Positions 6,516 through 15,257 are shown, counted from the stretch's first letter. The stretch is 24,290 nt of DNA from CAYXZO01 sp964469505 (GCA_964469505.1 CAYXZO010000034.1:1-24290); one strand, 5' to 3'. Numbers and translations: made by a program. Notes: generated from the sequence alone by a model not told the origin.

Positions 6516-9500
6516 TTCATCTCAAAAAAGTAATGTCCCTCCAGATTATGAAAAAGAAACAGCATATCGGTCAAAGGTCGCAGTAAATCGTCTGCATCTG
6601 CGGGGGCGTTCTGGGCCTGAAACTCCAATACTTCGCCCTGGGGATTGAGACGACCTTGCCCCACCGGTGCCGCGAACTGCCATCCCTCGCCCTGACGCTC
6701 CAGACTCCAGTTCTGGTCATTGCGGCGATAGTGCAAGCGACGGCCGTCGAACCAGTAGCCCTCATTGTCCTCCCGCCAGGCCTGCTCCGACAGGAAGAAG
6801 CGGGGCTTGTCTTTGTAAGGCTCTCCGGCGGTGGGGCAGAAGGTGGTACAGTTCCCGCATTCGTTACAGAAATCGGCGATGTTCAAAACCTGGGGCTCCT
6901 GGCGGAACTCCCGGTAGCCCTTGATCACCAATTGCCGTTGGTCGCCATTGCTTGCTAGAGCGTAAACCGGCCAGCGCCCTGGCTTGGTCCAGTAACCCAG
7001 ATTGGCGCGATTGGGACAGACGGTGACGCAAACGTTGCACACCTCATCGCAGAGGAGACAGCGATCGGCTTCCTGTTGAGCGGTATTTTCGGTGAGTCCC
7101 GGCTCCACCAGGGAAAAATCGAGGGAGTTACCACCGCCATGGGAATCCGTAACAGGGCCAGAGTCCCGCCGGGCGGCGCGGTAATAATGGCCTGCCAGGG
7201 AGATTCTTAACGTCGGTCGGGGCTCGGGAGTCGGCAGTAACTCACCGGCGGCCTGGAGCATTCTCTCCGCCGCACGCCGACCGTCTGCTACGGCGGCAAT
7301 GATGGAAGAGGCGCCCCGGATGTAATCACCCCCGACGTAAACTCCTTCCAGGTTGGTACTGCCGTCGGGTTGAATCTCCAGCCCCGGAATGCTCAACTGC
7401 CGCTGTTGACCGATAGCCGGAATCAGGGTATCGGCCGGCAGGGTGAAGGTCTCGCCGGGTATGGGTTCCGGCCGCGGGCGACCGTCGGCCCCGGGCGCCC
7501 CCAACCGCATTCTTTGAAAGACTACCCTTTCCAGCTTTTCCTCTCCCTGAATCGCCACCGGCGCCGCCAATTCTATCACTTCCACCCCTTCCGCCAGAGC
7601 GGCCGCGATTTCTTCCCAATCGGCCGTCATTTCCCGGCGGGTGCGGCGATAAACCAGGGTCACTTGGCCCTGCTTCCCTAGAATCCTGACCGCGGTGCGG
7701 ACCACATCCATAGCCGTGTTGCCGCCGCCGATCACCAGTACCCGGGGACCGATGGAAACCGATTTCCCTTCCTTGAAGCGCGCCAGGAAATCCAGCGGGG
7801 CCGTTACTCCCGGCAATTGTTCTCCTTCCAATCCCAACGGGCGGTTATCTTCAGCGCCGACGCCCAGGAAAATGAAAGGAAATTCAGCGCGCAATTCTTG
7901 AAAGCGGGCGGCGTCCACCTTTTGTCCGAAATGGAAGGTTACCCCCAGATCTTGCAGCAGAGCTACATCTATTTGAACGGCACTGTCGGGCAAGCGGAAG
8001 TGGGGGATGACTGCCGCCGGTAGTCCTCCCACTTGTTGTCGGGCTTCAAAGACCTCCACTTGCCACCCCGCCTGGGCCAGATAATAAGCGCAAGCCATTC
8101 CCGCCGGTCCGGCCCCGATGACCGCGGCCCGCCGGCTATTGTCTGCTTTCCGGGTTGGGTGGTAATTCCCGGCTGCTTGCTCCATCACGAAGCGCTTGAT
8201 GGCCCGGATGTGGAGGGCTTGGTCGTAATGAATGCGGGTACATTTCAAGCGACACTGACGATCACAAGCAAAACCCGTGATGGCCGGCAGGGGATTGGTG
8301 TGCAGAATGGTTTCGTAAGCGCGGCCATATTCACCCTGAGCGGTGTAATAGAGGTAGCTGGGAATTTCCTGGCCGGTGGCGCAATTCTCCATGCAGGGCG
8401 CCGCCACGCAATCGAAAGGAGTCAACTCCCGCCTGGTCTTGATATCCGGTAGCGGTCCCGGCTGGCGGTGGTAGCGTTCCAACGATGCTACCCGCCGGGC
8501 GTAGTTTTCCAAATTGTGCAGCGCCGCCTGTGAGTGGGTCATCGAGGTTTCTTCCGCCACCGCCTGAACAAAGGAAGGCAAATCCTGGGCGCCACGGGCC
8601 CGCATGGCTTTCTCCAATTCTTCTAAATACTGACTCAGACGGCCGTAGCCCCCCGGTTTGAGGAGGTCGCTGCAGACGGTGGCTGGCTGTAAACCGGCGG
8701 CCAGGACCTCCGGTAGATTGAACGCGTCCACTCCGGCGGAGAAGGAAATGTCCAATTCTCCCTGGAAATCCCACTGCAAGCGGGCGGCCAGGTTGATGCT
8801 CAAGGGGTGCAGCGCCCGTCCGCTGAGATACACCCGGGCTTCTTTCTCTGGCAAGGTGCCTTTAGTGTTCACCACTTCCAGGGTGTTGGTCAATTTTAGG
8901 CCGAAGGCCAGTCCTTCCCGCTGTGCTAATTCTTGTAGGCGGGTGATGAGTTCCACGGCTTCCGCATATTTCAGATCATGATCGAAGGCTTCGGCCGGCA
9001 CCTCAACATCGTGGTAGCCCAATTCATCGTAAAGCAAACGCTGAATTTCCGCCGGTCCCAATAATGTGGGGTTGAGTTTCACGGTGGTATGAAGCCGCCG
9101 CTCGGTTAGCAGATAAGCGGCGATTTTTTCGATCTCGTCGGGAGGACAGCCGTGCATGGTGGAGAGAGTTACGTTGTCCGAAATGGATTCGGGCAGCGCC
9201 ACTTCTTTCAGTGGCGGATAGATTTCCGCGGCCTGCGCTTGGAGTTCCTCCAGATGGGGGCGCGCCTGAGCCACTCCGTCCAGGAAGGCTTGCACGTTGG
9301 GACTCTGAATCCCGGCGTAATCGTAACCGACGCTGAGGTTGAAGATGAAACCGGGCTCGGGGCTTTTATTCCAACCCAATAGACGGCGTAGGGCCTGAAT
9401 CAGCAGCCAGGCTTTGAGGTATTCTGCCAGACTCTGGGGTAACCTTAGCTCCTGGGACCATTCGCAATTGTACCCTTCGTCCTGCATGTCGATGCAGGGT

Positions 9501-9790
9501 TTGGTTACTTCCAGCTCGTCCAGGGTCTGGACTGTTTTGAGCTCGATGTAACGCGCGCCGCACAACCAGGCCGCAGCGATGTTCTGGGCCAGCTGAGTAT
9601 GGGGGCCCGCCGCTACCCCGATGGGCGTTTCCAGGAGCTGACCGTAACGCCGCAAGTGGAAAAGTCCATCGGAACGGGGCTGAAAAAATAGGGACTCGTG
9701 AATGCCGAAAATGGTTTGATTGGCTTTGTATTCCTGGAGGGCCCAGCGGAGCAATTCTGGCAGAGGCAAGGGGTACAAGCGATCGTTCAC
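6470..9790 (-). CDS. ygfK: YgfK: flavin/iron-sulfur oxidoreductase of anaerobic purine catabolism
   Basis: 1106 aa; E. coli YgfK is about 1030. Annotated elsewhere as a putative selenate reductase subunit and reported as required for anaerobic uric acid breakdown. Domains in order: a dihydroorotate dehydrogenase-like barrel with the YgfK signatures AAGPHTQLAQNI, ARYIELKTVQTLDELE and KPCIDMQDEGYNCEW (about 60-112); a GltD-like region with CDRQCRLKCTRIHYDQA; Rossmann motifs VIGAGPAGMACAYYLA (near 552, FAD) and VIGGGNTAMDVVRTA (near 680, NAD(P)); and Cys groups CLLCDEVCNVCVTVCPNR (near 905) and CNECGNCTTFCP (near 970) for 4Fe-4S clusters. The GTG start at 9790 overlaps the stop of the upstream FAD gene (GTGA). 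The Gly/Lys-rich C-terminus is encoded by a dispersed repeat. Confidence 0.93.
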   Translation of the reverse strand: MNDRLYPLPLPELLRWALQEYKANQTIFGIHESLFFQPRSDGLFHLRRYGQLLETPIGVAAGPHTQLAQNIAAAWLCGARYIELKTVQTLDELEVTKPCIDMQDEGYNCEWSQELRLPQSLAEYLKAWLLIQALRRLLGWNKSPEPGFIFNLSVGYDYAGIQSPNVQAFLDGVAQARPHLEELQAQAAEIYPPLKEVALPESISDNVTLSTMHGCPPDEIEKIAAYLLTERRLHTTVKLNPTLLGPAEIQRLLYDELGYHDVEVPAEAFDHDLKYAEAVELITRLQELAQREGLAFGLKLTNTLEVVNTKGTLPEKEARVYLSGRALHPLSINLAARLQWDFQGELDISFSAGVDAFNLPEVLAAGLQPATVCSDLLKPGGYGRLSQYLEELEKAMRARGAQDLPSFVQAVAEETSMTHSQAALHNLENYARRVASLERYHRQPGPLPDIKTRRELTPFDCVAAPCMENCATGQEIPSYLYYTAQGEYGRAYETILHTNPLPAITGFACDRQCRLKCTRIHYDQALHIRAIKRFVMEQAAGNYHPTRKADNSRRAAVIGAGPAGMACAYYLAQAGWQVEVFEARQQVGGLPAAVIPHFRLPDSAVQIDVALLQDLGVTFHFGQKVDAARFQELRAEFPFIFLGVGAEDNRPLGLEGEQLPGVTAPLDFLARFKEGKSVSIGPRVLVIGGGNTAMDVVRTAVRILGKQGQVTLVYRRTRREMTADWEEIAAALAEGVEVIELAAPVAIQGEEKLERVVFQRMRLGAPGADGRPRPEPIPGETFTLPADTLIPAIGQQRQLSIPGLEIQPDGSTNLEGVYVGGDYIRGASSIIAAVADGRRAAERMLQAAGELLPTPEPRPTLRISLAGHYYRAARRDSGPVTDSHGGGNSLDFSLVEPGLTENTAQQEADRCLLCDEVCNVCVTVCPNRANLGYWTKPGRWPVYALASNGDQRQLVIKGYREFRQEPQVLNIADFCNECGNCTTFCPTAGEPYKDKPRFFLSEQAWREDNEGYWFDGRRLHYRRNDQNWSLERQGEGWQFAAPVGQGRLNPQGEVLEFQAQNAPADADDLLRPLTDMLFLFHNLEGHYFFEMNGGRRLGKGDGKGGK

Positions 9791-10623
9791 GCTTTCCGCT
9801 CCTCCAATTGCTGGAGATGGTAGCGTACCAGATTCTTCAACACTAACCGTCGATAAGCAGCGCTGGCCCGGATATCATCGATGGGGTTGATGGCCCGCTC
9901 CGCCAGGGATAGGACCTCTTCCATAGAAGCTCCTTCCATCCAGGCCTGTACGCAGGCGTCCAGCGTCACCACCGTAGGGGCCACGGCTCCGGCCGCCAGC
10001 ACCAGGTTCTTTATTTGGCCGTTAACGATATGGTATGCCCCCGCCAAATTCACCACGCTGATGGCCATGGCTTCCCGCAGGCCCACTTTTTCGAAGAAAC
10101 CTGCCGCCGCGTCAGGGATCTCGATCCCCAACAAGATTTCTCCCGGCTCCAAGGCGGTTTGTCCCGGTCCCAGAATGAATTCCGCCAGCGGTAATTCTCT
10201 TTCACCCGCAGGGCTCACCAGCCGGGCCCGGGCTTTAAGAGCGTACAGGGGAGGTAAAGTGTCGCCGGCCGGCGATGCGTTACAGATATTGCCCCCCAAA
10301 GTGGCCCGATTGCGGATTTGGACTCCGGCAAACTGATGTGTGCTTTGCCACAGGGGAGGCGCCAACTCACGGACCAGTTCGCTTTCCCGCAACTCGGAGA
10401 TGGTGATCCCCGCCCCCAGCCAGAGACCGTCACCTTCGAGACGGATGCCTCGCAGTTCCGGTAAATGTTTGAGATCCACCAGGTGGGCGGGAAAAGGCAG
10501 CTTGTGTTGCTCATAGCGGGGGAAAAGGTCCGTTCCGCCCGCCAGCAAGTGGGTTTCTTGCAGGGGCAACTCACCCAGCAATGTTTGTAGCTCAGTCAAC
10601 GAGTGGGGGCGATGATAATACAT
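9787..10623 (-). CDS. xdhB: XdhB-type FAD-binding subunit
   Basis: 278 aa canonical flavin subunit of the xanthine dehydrogenase/CO dehydrogenase medium-subunit family. Seen: MYYHRPHSLTELQTLL at the N-terminus, the FAD loop LLAGGTDLFPRYEQ (near 35) and the second FAD loop IRNRATLGGNICNASPAGD (near 100). I start it at the ATG at 10623, which overlaps the stop of the upstream 2Fe-2S gene by one base (TAATG) and has AGGA just upstream. A longer in-frame start at 10647 would add eight residues that do not belong to the family. It ends in a 4-base overlap with ygfK. The operon therefore encodes two flavin subunits but one Mo subunit. Confidence 0.9.
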   Translation of the reverse strand: MYYHRPHSLTELQTLLGELPLQETHLLAGGTDLFPRYEQHKLPFPAHLVDLKHLPELRGIRLEGDGLWLGAGITISELRESELVRELAPPLWQSTHQFAGVQIRNRATLGGNICNASPAGDTLPPLYALKARARLVSPAGERELPLAEFILGPGQTALEPGEILLGIEIPDAAAGFFEKVGLREAMAISVVNLAGAYHIVNGQIKNLVLAAGAVAPTVVTLDACVQAWMEGASMEEVLSLAERAINPIDDIRASAAYRRLVLKNLVRYHLQQLEERKA

Positions 10624-11102
10624 TATTCCTGGCGCCTTTCTGCGCAAAGCTCCACGGCGTCGATGATTTTTTGATAACCGGTGCAGCGACAGATGTTGCC
10701 CACCAGGGCTTCCCGAATTTCGTTGCGATCAGGATGGGGCTGTTGTTGGAGGAGATACTCCGCCGAGAGGATCATTCCCGGAATGCAATAACCGCACTGC
10801 ACCGCGTGGGCTTCGATGAAAGCCTGCTGTAAGGGAGTGAACTGCTGCCGGTTGCCCAGTCCCTCGATAGTGGTGATTTCGCCACCGTGGGCTTCCACGG
10901 CGAAGATCAGGCAGCTATTGACCGTTTTGCCATTGAGAAAAACGGTGCAGGCGCCGCATTCACCTTCGCCGCAGACTAGTTTGGCCCCGGTGAGGTTCAA
11001 TTCTTCCCGCAGAAAATCCAGCAGCCGCATGGTGGTGGGAATGGTGCGGCTGATTGGTTTGCCGTTGACCGTTACCTCGAGCTGGAAAGTATCGCTGGAC
11101 AT
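10623..11102 (-). CDS. xdhC: XdhC-type 2Fe-2S subunit
   Basis: 159 aa. N-terminal plant-type ferredoxin domain with CGEGECGACTVFLNG and a later SC, then the second cluster domain with CGYCIPGM and CRCTGYQKI. Both 2Fe-2S clusters are complete. It starts MSSDTFQLEVTVNGKP at an ATG at 11102, about 98 bases after the stop of the ThrC-like gene, and is translationally coupled to the FAD gene behind it. It is the second 2Fe-2S protein in the operon and has no adjacent Mo subunit. It may serve the same catalytic subunit as the distal pair, or act as an electron carrier to YgfK. The latter is inference from gene order. Confidence 0.9.
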   Translation of the reverse strand: MSSDTFQLEVTVNGKPISRTIPTTMRLLDFLREELNLTGAKLVCGEGECGACTVFLNGKTVNSCLIFAVEAHGGEITTIEGLGNRQQFTPLQQAFIEAHAVQCGYCIPGMILSAEYLLQQQPHPDRNEIREALVGNICRCTGYQKIIDAVELCAERRQE

Positions 11103-11200
11103 GGGGGCGGTTACCTCTGTGTTGGGTTAGAGTTCTAGATGGTACTGAATGTCCGGCAACCGACAAAGTGCATCGGCGCTATTATGTGAATTCATGGCTT

Positions 11201-12463
11201 TCATTGGTGACGGGAAATTTCCCCCATGTTTTCCAAATAGGCCAGAATTTTCCCTTGATCGGGCGGCACCGGTTCCAAGGGCGGCAACTGCCGCTGCGCG
11301 GCGGGGATGTCTTTCAGCCCGGAACCGGTAGCCAGCACTACTGCGCTCAGATTGGCGGTTTCCCCTTGCCGGGACAGTTGGAGGAGACCAGCGAAGGCCG
11401 CAGCCGCCGCCGGTTCTACGAAAAGCCCAGTTCGTTGAGCCAGGAATTGTTGCGCGGTTAGAATTTCGGCATCCGAAACAGTTAGCCCCAGGCCATCAGT
11501 TTCCTGGAGGGCCCGCAGGGCTTTCTCCCCATCGCGGGGAAAATCCACGGCGATGCTGTCAGCTACGGTACGGGAAGCCACCGGGGCCAGTGGTTGCTGC
11601 TTCTGGAAAGCCGTTACAATGGCCGCGGAGCCCTCCGCCTGTACCGCCACCAGGCGCGGCACGCGCTCGATCCAGCCCAGCCGGTATAAATCCTTGAAGC
11701 CTTTATGAACTCCGCCCAGGATACAGCCGTCGCCCACGGGGACGAATACCAGATCCGGGACCTGCCAGCGCAATTGCTCAGCGATTTCCAGGGCTACGGT
11801 CTTTTTGCCTTCACTAAGCAGAGGATTGGTGCCGGTGTTGCGATTGAACCAGCCCTGGGCAGCACTTAAATCCCGGCACAGGTCAAAGGCCCGGTCATAA
11901 TTAGCGTCCACGGGGATCAAAACCGCGCCGTAGCTGCGAATCTGAGTTAGCTTGGCGGGGGGCGCCGCTGCGGGGGTAAAAATCAGTGCTTTCAGTCCCG
12001 CCCGAGCACAGAGTCCCGCCAAAGAGGCAGCGGCGTTGCCAGTAGAAGCGGCGGCGATGGTGTCTATTCCAGCCTGCAGGGCGTAAGCCACCGCCATGAC
12101 GCTGGCGCGATCCTTGAGGGAGGCGGTGGGCTGACGGGTATCATCTTTGAACCATAATTCTGTAAGACCAAGCTCCCGCGCTAGAGTGGGGGCTGCTACC
12201 AAGGGCGTTCCGCCTACCGGCAAGGTTAATTTGGAGGGTGGCGGGGCTACGGGTAACAGCGGCGCATAACGCCAAAGGGTATGGTCAGAATTCTGTTCAA
12301 TTGTCTGGTGCTCTAAATGGGTTCGTAAATGGGGAATGTCGTATTCCACATCCAGATTACCGCCACAATCACACTGATACCGGAACCTGGGGGGATATTC
12401 CCGACCGCAGCGGACACAACTGAGATGAGTGATGGTCGGATTCAAGAAGCTTTTAGCTGTCAT
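11201..12463 (-). CDS. Threonine synthase-like PLP enzyme heading the purine operon
   Basis: About 420 aa fold-type II PLP enzyme. Seen: an N-terminal zinc ribbon CVRCG...CDCGG (near 16-36), PLP lysine in TASLKDRAS (Lys117 from the ATG), the phosphate loop STGNAAAS, GDGCILGG, and VLATGSGLKD, typical of the ThrC family. Threonine synthase converts O-phosphohomoserine to threonine, but no threonine or homoserine gene is nearby. E. coli-type purine clusters instead carry another fold-type II enzyme, YgeX (2,3-diaminopropionate ammonia-lyase). A switch of role is possible but unproven. I start at the ATG at 12463; an in-frame TTG at 12472 would add three residues. No Shine-Dalgarno is visible upstream. 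It is the first gene of the minus-strand operon. Confidence 0.8.
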   Translation of the reverse strand: MTAKSFLNPTITHLSCVRCGREYPPRFRYQCDCGGNLDVEYDIPHLRTHLEHQTIEQNSDHTLWRYAPLLPVAPPPSKLTLPVGGTPLVAAPTLARELGLTELWFKDDTRQPTASLKDRASVMAVAYALQAGIDTIAAASTGNAAASLAGLCARAGLKALIFTPAAAPPAKLTQIRSYGAVLIPVDANYDRAFDLCRDLSAAQGWFNRNTGTNPLLSEGKKTVALEIAEQLRWQVPDLVFVPVGDGCILGGVHKGFKDLYRLGWIERVPRLVAVQAEGSAAIVTAFQKQQPLAPVASRTVADSIAVDFPRDGEKALRALQETDGLGLTVSDAEILTAQQFLAQRTGLFVEPAAAAAFAGLLQLSRQGETANLSAVVLATGSGLKDIPAAQRQLPPLEPVPPDQGKILAYLENMGEISRHQ

Positions 12464-12480
12464 AAGGGGCAAAAATAGGG
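12464..12480 (-). promoter_or_regulatory. Possible Bacteroidota-type -7 element giving a leaderless transcript
   Basis: Minus strand, directly before the ATG at 12463: TATTTTTG, which fits the TAnnTTTG -7 consensus of Bacteroidota, ends six bases before the ATG. There is no clear -33 TTG at the right distance and no ribosome binding site. Suggestive only. The rest of 12481-12642 shows nothing recognisable. Confidence 0.2.
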
Positions 12481-12642
12481 TATTGCGGGGAATTTATTGG
12501 AAGGAAATTGAGTGTGGTCGCCGGGATTAGGCAAGGTTACGGTTTTTCCATAACGCCTTTTTCATCGGATACGGCGAATGGTCGAATGTTGCATGGGGGG
12601 AAAGCATGGGTTGTTAACTGGCAGGGGATGATGAGGTCGTGC

Positions 12643-12954
12643 TCACCGGATACCCAGGTGGCACAACATGAAATCTACTCGTTCAAACACATCTCGTTGT
12701 AGAAGCTGACGGGCTTCTGAATCATCAGTTCCCTCGAAGTCGGCCACGAATTGGGGCCCCAAGTGCTTTTCTGACGCGAAAAGTTGCTCGATTTTATTTA
12801 ATCCCCATCGCACGAGGCGGTTATGTGCGAAAGGTTTGATTTCAGCGATTAAGGATTCAATTCCGCCTGGAAAATTGCGGAAACAATAGTAGAAAATATC
12901 GTAAGTGTCTTTTTATTAACTGTTCACTTAAAGTCATCCCCTTCATTGCCAGGA
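12643..12954 (-). pseudogene. AbiEii-family nucleotidyltransferase toxin, 3' fragment
   Basis: From the insert junction it reads LAMKGMTLSEQLIK, then, after a one-base frameshift at the run of five T at 12910-12914, KDTYDIFYYCFRNFPGGIE and so on to HLGIR and a TGA at 12643-12645. KDxYDI and the FPGGIE region are typical of the C-terminal part of AbiEii-like nucleotidyltransferases. The 5' part of the same gene lies at 18513-19034. Joining the F codon at 18513-18515 to the L codon at 12950-12952 gives VVPFLAMKGM, the expected family sequence. Full length would be about 276 aa. Broken by both insertion and frameshift. Confidence 0.85.
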
Positions 12955-13431
12955 TCGATCTGCGCCACGCCGCGGATGAACTCGAAAAACCGCTGTATCG
13001 CCGGGCTGCGGCCGACCAGGTCGCCCAACGAAAATTGCTGGATCACGGTCTGGCGCAGAGCGCTATTCTCCTCCAGCTCCTGCTGGAGAATGTTGGCCAG
13101 CTCGTCGCGCTCCCACGGTTTGGATACGTAGCGGTGCACCCTGCCGCAATTGATCGCCTCGATCGCGGCTTCCGTGTCAGCATAGCCGTTGATTAGGACG
13201 TGGACCATCTCGGGCTGCTCCTACGCAAGCTGGGCCAGAAGCTCCGTTCCTTGAACGCCCGGCATGCGCTGGTCGGCCAGGATCATGTTGACTCTTTCAG
13301 CCCTGCACATCCGCAGAGCTTCCTCGGCCGAGTGGGCGCAGGATAGGGTACCGGCGCTTGAATGAATTGTAGAACAGGTTCAGATTCTCTTCTTCATCAT
13401 CCATGTAGAAAATGGTGTACTTCTCAGCCAT
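12955..13431 (-). pseudogene. Response regulator remnant (receiver domain, start of a sigma-54-type AAA domain)
   Basis: Starts MAEKYTIFYMDDEEENLNLF at the ATG at 13431, with AGGGAG upstream. The frame shifts after FKRRYPIL and resumes as AHSAEEALRMCRAERVN and ILADQRMPG (phospho-acceptor Asp), then meets a TAG at 13221-13223 after LLAQLA. It continues EQPEMVHVLINGYADTE and RYVSKPWERDEL, the conserved receiver Thr/Lys region, and ends in LVGRSPAIQRFFEFIRGVAQID at the insertion junction. The VGRSPAIQ motif marks the start of an NtrC-type ATPase domain that is absent. Three lesions: frameshift, nonsense and truncation. Partner of the kinase remnant just upstream. Confidence 0.85.
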
Positions 13432-13830
13432 GCTGCTGCACTCCCTGAATCGGTAGCACAATGCGCATTCAGGTGCCTTCACCGACCCGACTTCGGAAAG
13501 AGATGGTGTCGCCGTGGTGCCCGACGATCAGGTAGCTGATGCTGAGTCCGAGCCCGATGCCCTCGCCGATCTTCTTGGTGGTAAAGAACAGGTCGAACAC
13601 TTTATGGGCGATCTCTTGCGGGATGCCACGGCCGGTGTCCTCGATTTCGACAACGATTTTCTCCCCCTCCGTACAGGTGCACACCACGATCTTGCCCTCT
13701 CCATCGATTGCCTGCATGGCGTTGATCAGCAGGTTCATGAGCACCTGATTGATCTGGCCCGAGTAGCACGAGTAGGGCGGCAGTTCTGCTTTATCTCCTC
13801 CCTCCTGAACGAGCGGGCGAGCGAATCGGG
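13424..13830 (-). pseudogene. Sensor histidine kinase remnant (ATPase domain only)
   Basis: Recognisable from LPPYSCYSGQINQ through the N box NQVLMNLLINAMQAI, the G1 box VEIEDTGRGIP, the F box VFDLFFTTKK and the G2 box GEGIGLGLSIS to GEGT. A TGA at 13469-13471 then interrupts the frame, which would otherwise continue MRIVLPIQGVQQHG to a TGA at 13424-13426 overlapping the regulator start. No histidine phosphorylation domain or sensor region precedes it; the sequence between here and murA (13831-13997) has no recognisable domain in any frame. A dead two-component pair with the following regulator. Confidence 0.8.
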
Positions 13831-13997
13831 GGTGTAGAGGCAAAATAACCAGCGAGAAGCGGAGGCGGCCGCCTCTTCGACTGCTGGGGGGCCTGGTCTG
13901 TTTTTCCGGCATTCCAGCGCGATTATTCCGGACGGCGAAGTCCCACCCACGGGTGCGGGTCCGACCAGGCAGTTCCATTCGGGCAAGAGCCGTCTGT

Positions 13998-15257
13998 TCA
14001 CTCCAGGCGTTCGATCCGGGCACCCAGGGCCCGTAGTCGCTCCTCCAGGCGCTCATAGCCTCGGTCGATAAGTTCCACCCGCTCAATCACGCTCCGGCCT
14101 TCGGCCGCCAGGGCGGCAATGACCAGAGCGATCCCTGCTCGAATATCGGGACTGCTCAATCGTTGGCCTGTCAGGCGGCAAGGCCCGGAGACCAGCACCC
14201 GGTGAGGGTCGCATTGAACGATGTTGGCGCCCATGACGGACAGCTTGTCCACGAAGAACATTCGTGACTCGTACATCCAGTCGTGGCAGAGAGTCACACC
14301 CCGGGCCTGGGTCGCCAGGACGATCATGGGGCTCATCAAATCGGTAGGAAAGCCTGGCCAGGGCCCCACTTTGATCTTCTCCAGCCGGGAAACCGGGCGG
14401 GACGGTTTGACCACCAGAGTCTGTTCGTCCTCGAAGCGCAAGTCGACATTCATCTGCTTTAGATAGTAGGTGATCATGCGCAGATGGTCGCGGCGAGCCT
14501 GGTGGACGACCAGGTCGCCCTGCAAGCACGCGGCGGCGATGACGAACGTGGCGGCTTCGATGTGGTCGGGGACGATGGAATGGCGGAATCCGTGGAGATT
14601 TCGGGTACCTTTCACCATCAGACGATTGGAGCCGACCCCCTGGATTCGAGCGCCCATCTGCGTCAACACCTGGCAAAGATCCACCAGATGAGGTTCGGCG
14701 GCGGCGTTTTCGATCACCGTCTCGCCGTCCAGGGCGGCACTCATCAGGAGCGCGTTGGCGGTTGCGGTAACCGAAGCTTCCCGGAGTAGAACAAAAGCCG
14801 GTTTCAAACGCGCCGCACGGAAGACATAGGACCGCTCCTGTTCCTCCATTTCCACCCCCATGTCGGCAGCCAGTTCAAAGTGAGTATCCAGCTTGCGGCG
14901 GCCGATCACGCACCCTCCGGGTGGCGGCAGATGCACTTCTCCGGTTACCGGCAGCAAGGCTCCCAGGAACAGCAGGGACGCCCGTAGGTTGGTGCCCAGC
15001 TCGTAGGGAATCTGGTGGCCACGTACCGCACCCTGGATCCGGTAGCGATGAGGGCCCAATCGCGTCACCACCTTGCCCAGCCGAGCGAGGATTTCCAGCA
15101 TGACTCGAATGTCGCTAATCTCCGGCACATTGTCCAATTCGCAAACCTCTTCGGTCAAGACTGTAGCCGCCAGGATGGGGAGGGCCGCATTCTTGTTGCC
15201 GGCTGCGGTCACTTCCCCTTTCAGAGGCTGCCGACCCAGAATTTCAAACCGTGCCAT
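13998..15257 (-). CDS. murA: UDP-N-acetylglucosamine 1-carboxyvinyltransferase (MurA)
   Basis: 419 aa, the standard MurA length. Transfers enolpyruvate from PEP to UDP-GlcNAc, the first committed step of peptidoglycan synthesis, in the cytoplasm. Seen: AAGNKNAALPILAATVL at the N-terminus with the conserved Lys-Asn pair, the catalytic loop PPGGCVIGRRKLDTH with Cys116 (Cys in this loop is the fosfomycin target), FPTDLMSPM, and PDIRAGIALVIAALAAEG near the C-terminus. All key residues are present, so it is likely active. It lies inside the 5.56-kb insert, 39 bases after murB on the same strand, and may be an additional copy beside a housekeeping murA elsewhere; that cannot be seen here. Confidence 0.95.
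   Translation of the reverse strand: MARFEILGRQPLKGEVTAAGNKNAALPILAATVLTEEVCELDNVPEISDIRVMLEILARLGKVVTRLGPHRYRIQGAVRGHQIPYELGTNLRASLLFLGALLPVTGEVHLPPPGGCVIGRRKLDTHFELAADMGVEMEEQERSYVFRAARLKPAFVLLREASVTATANALLMSAALDGETVIENAAAEPHLVDLCQVLTQMGARIQGVGSNRLMVKGTRNLHGFRHSIVPDHIEAATFVIAAACLQGDLVVHQARRDHLRMITYYLKQMNVDLRFEDEQTLVVKPSRPVSRLEKIKVGPWPGFPTDLMSPMIVLATQARGVTLCHDWMYESRMFFVDKLSVMGANIVQCDPHRVLVSGPCRLTGQRLSSPDIRAGIALVIAALAAEGRSVIERVELIDRGYERLEERLRALGARIERLE

Noticed and set aside
12508..12702. Small plus-strand open frame
   Set aside because: Lies over the 3' end of the AbiEii fragment on the other strand and has no family features.
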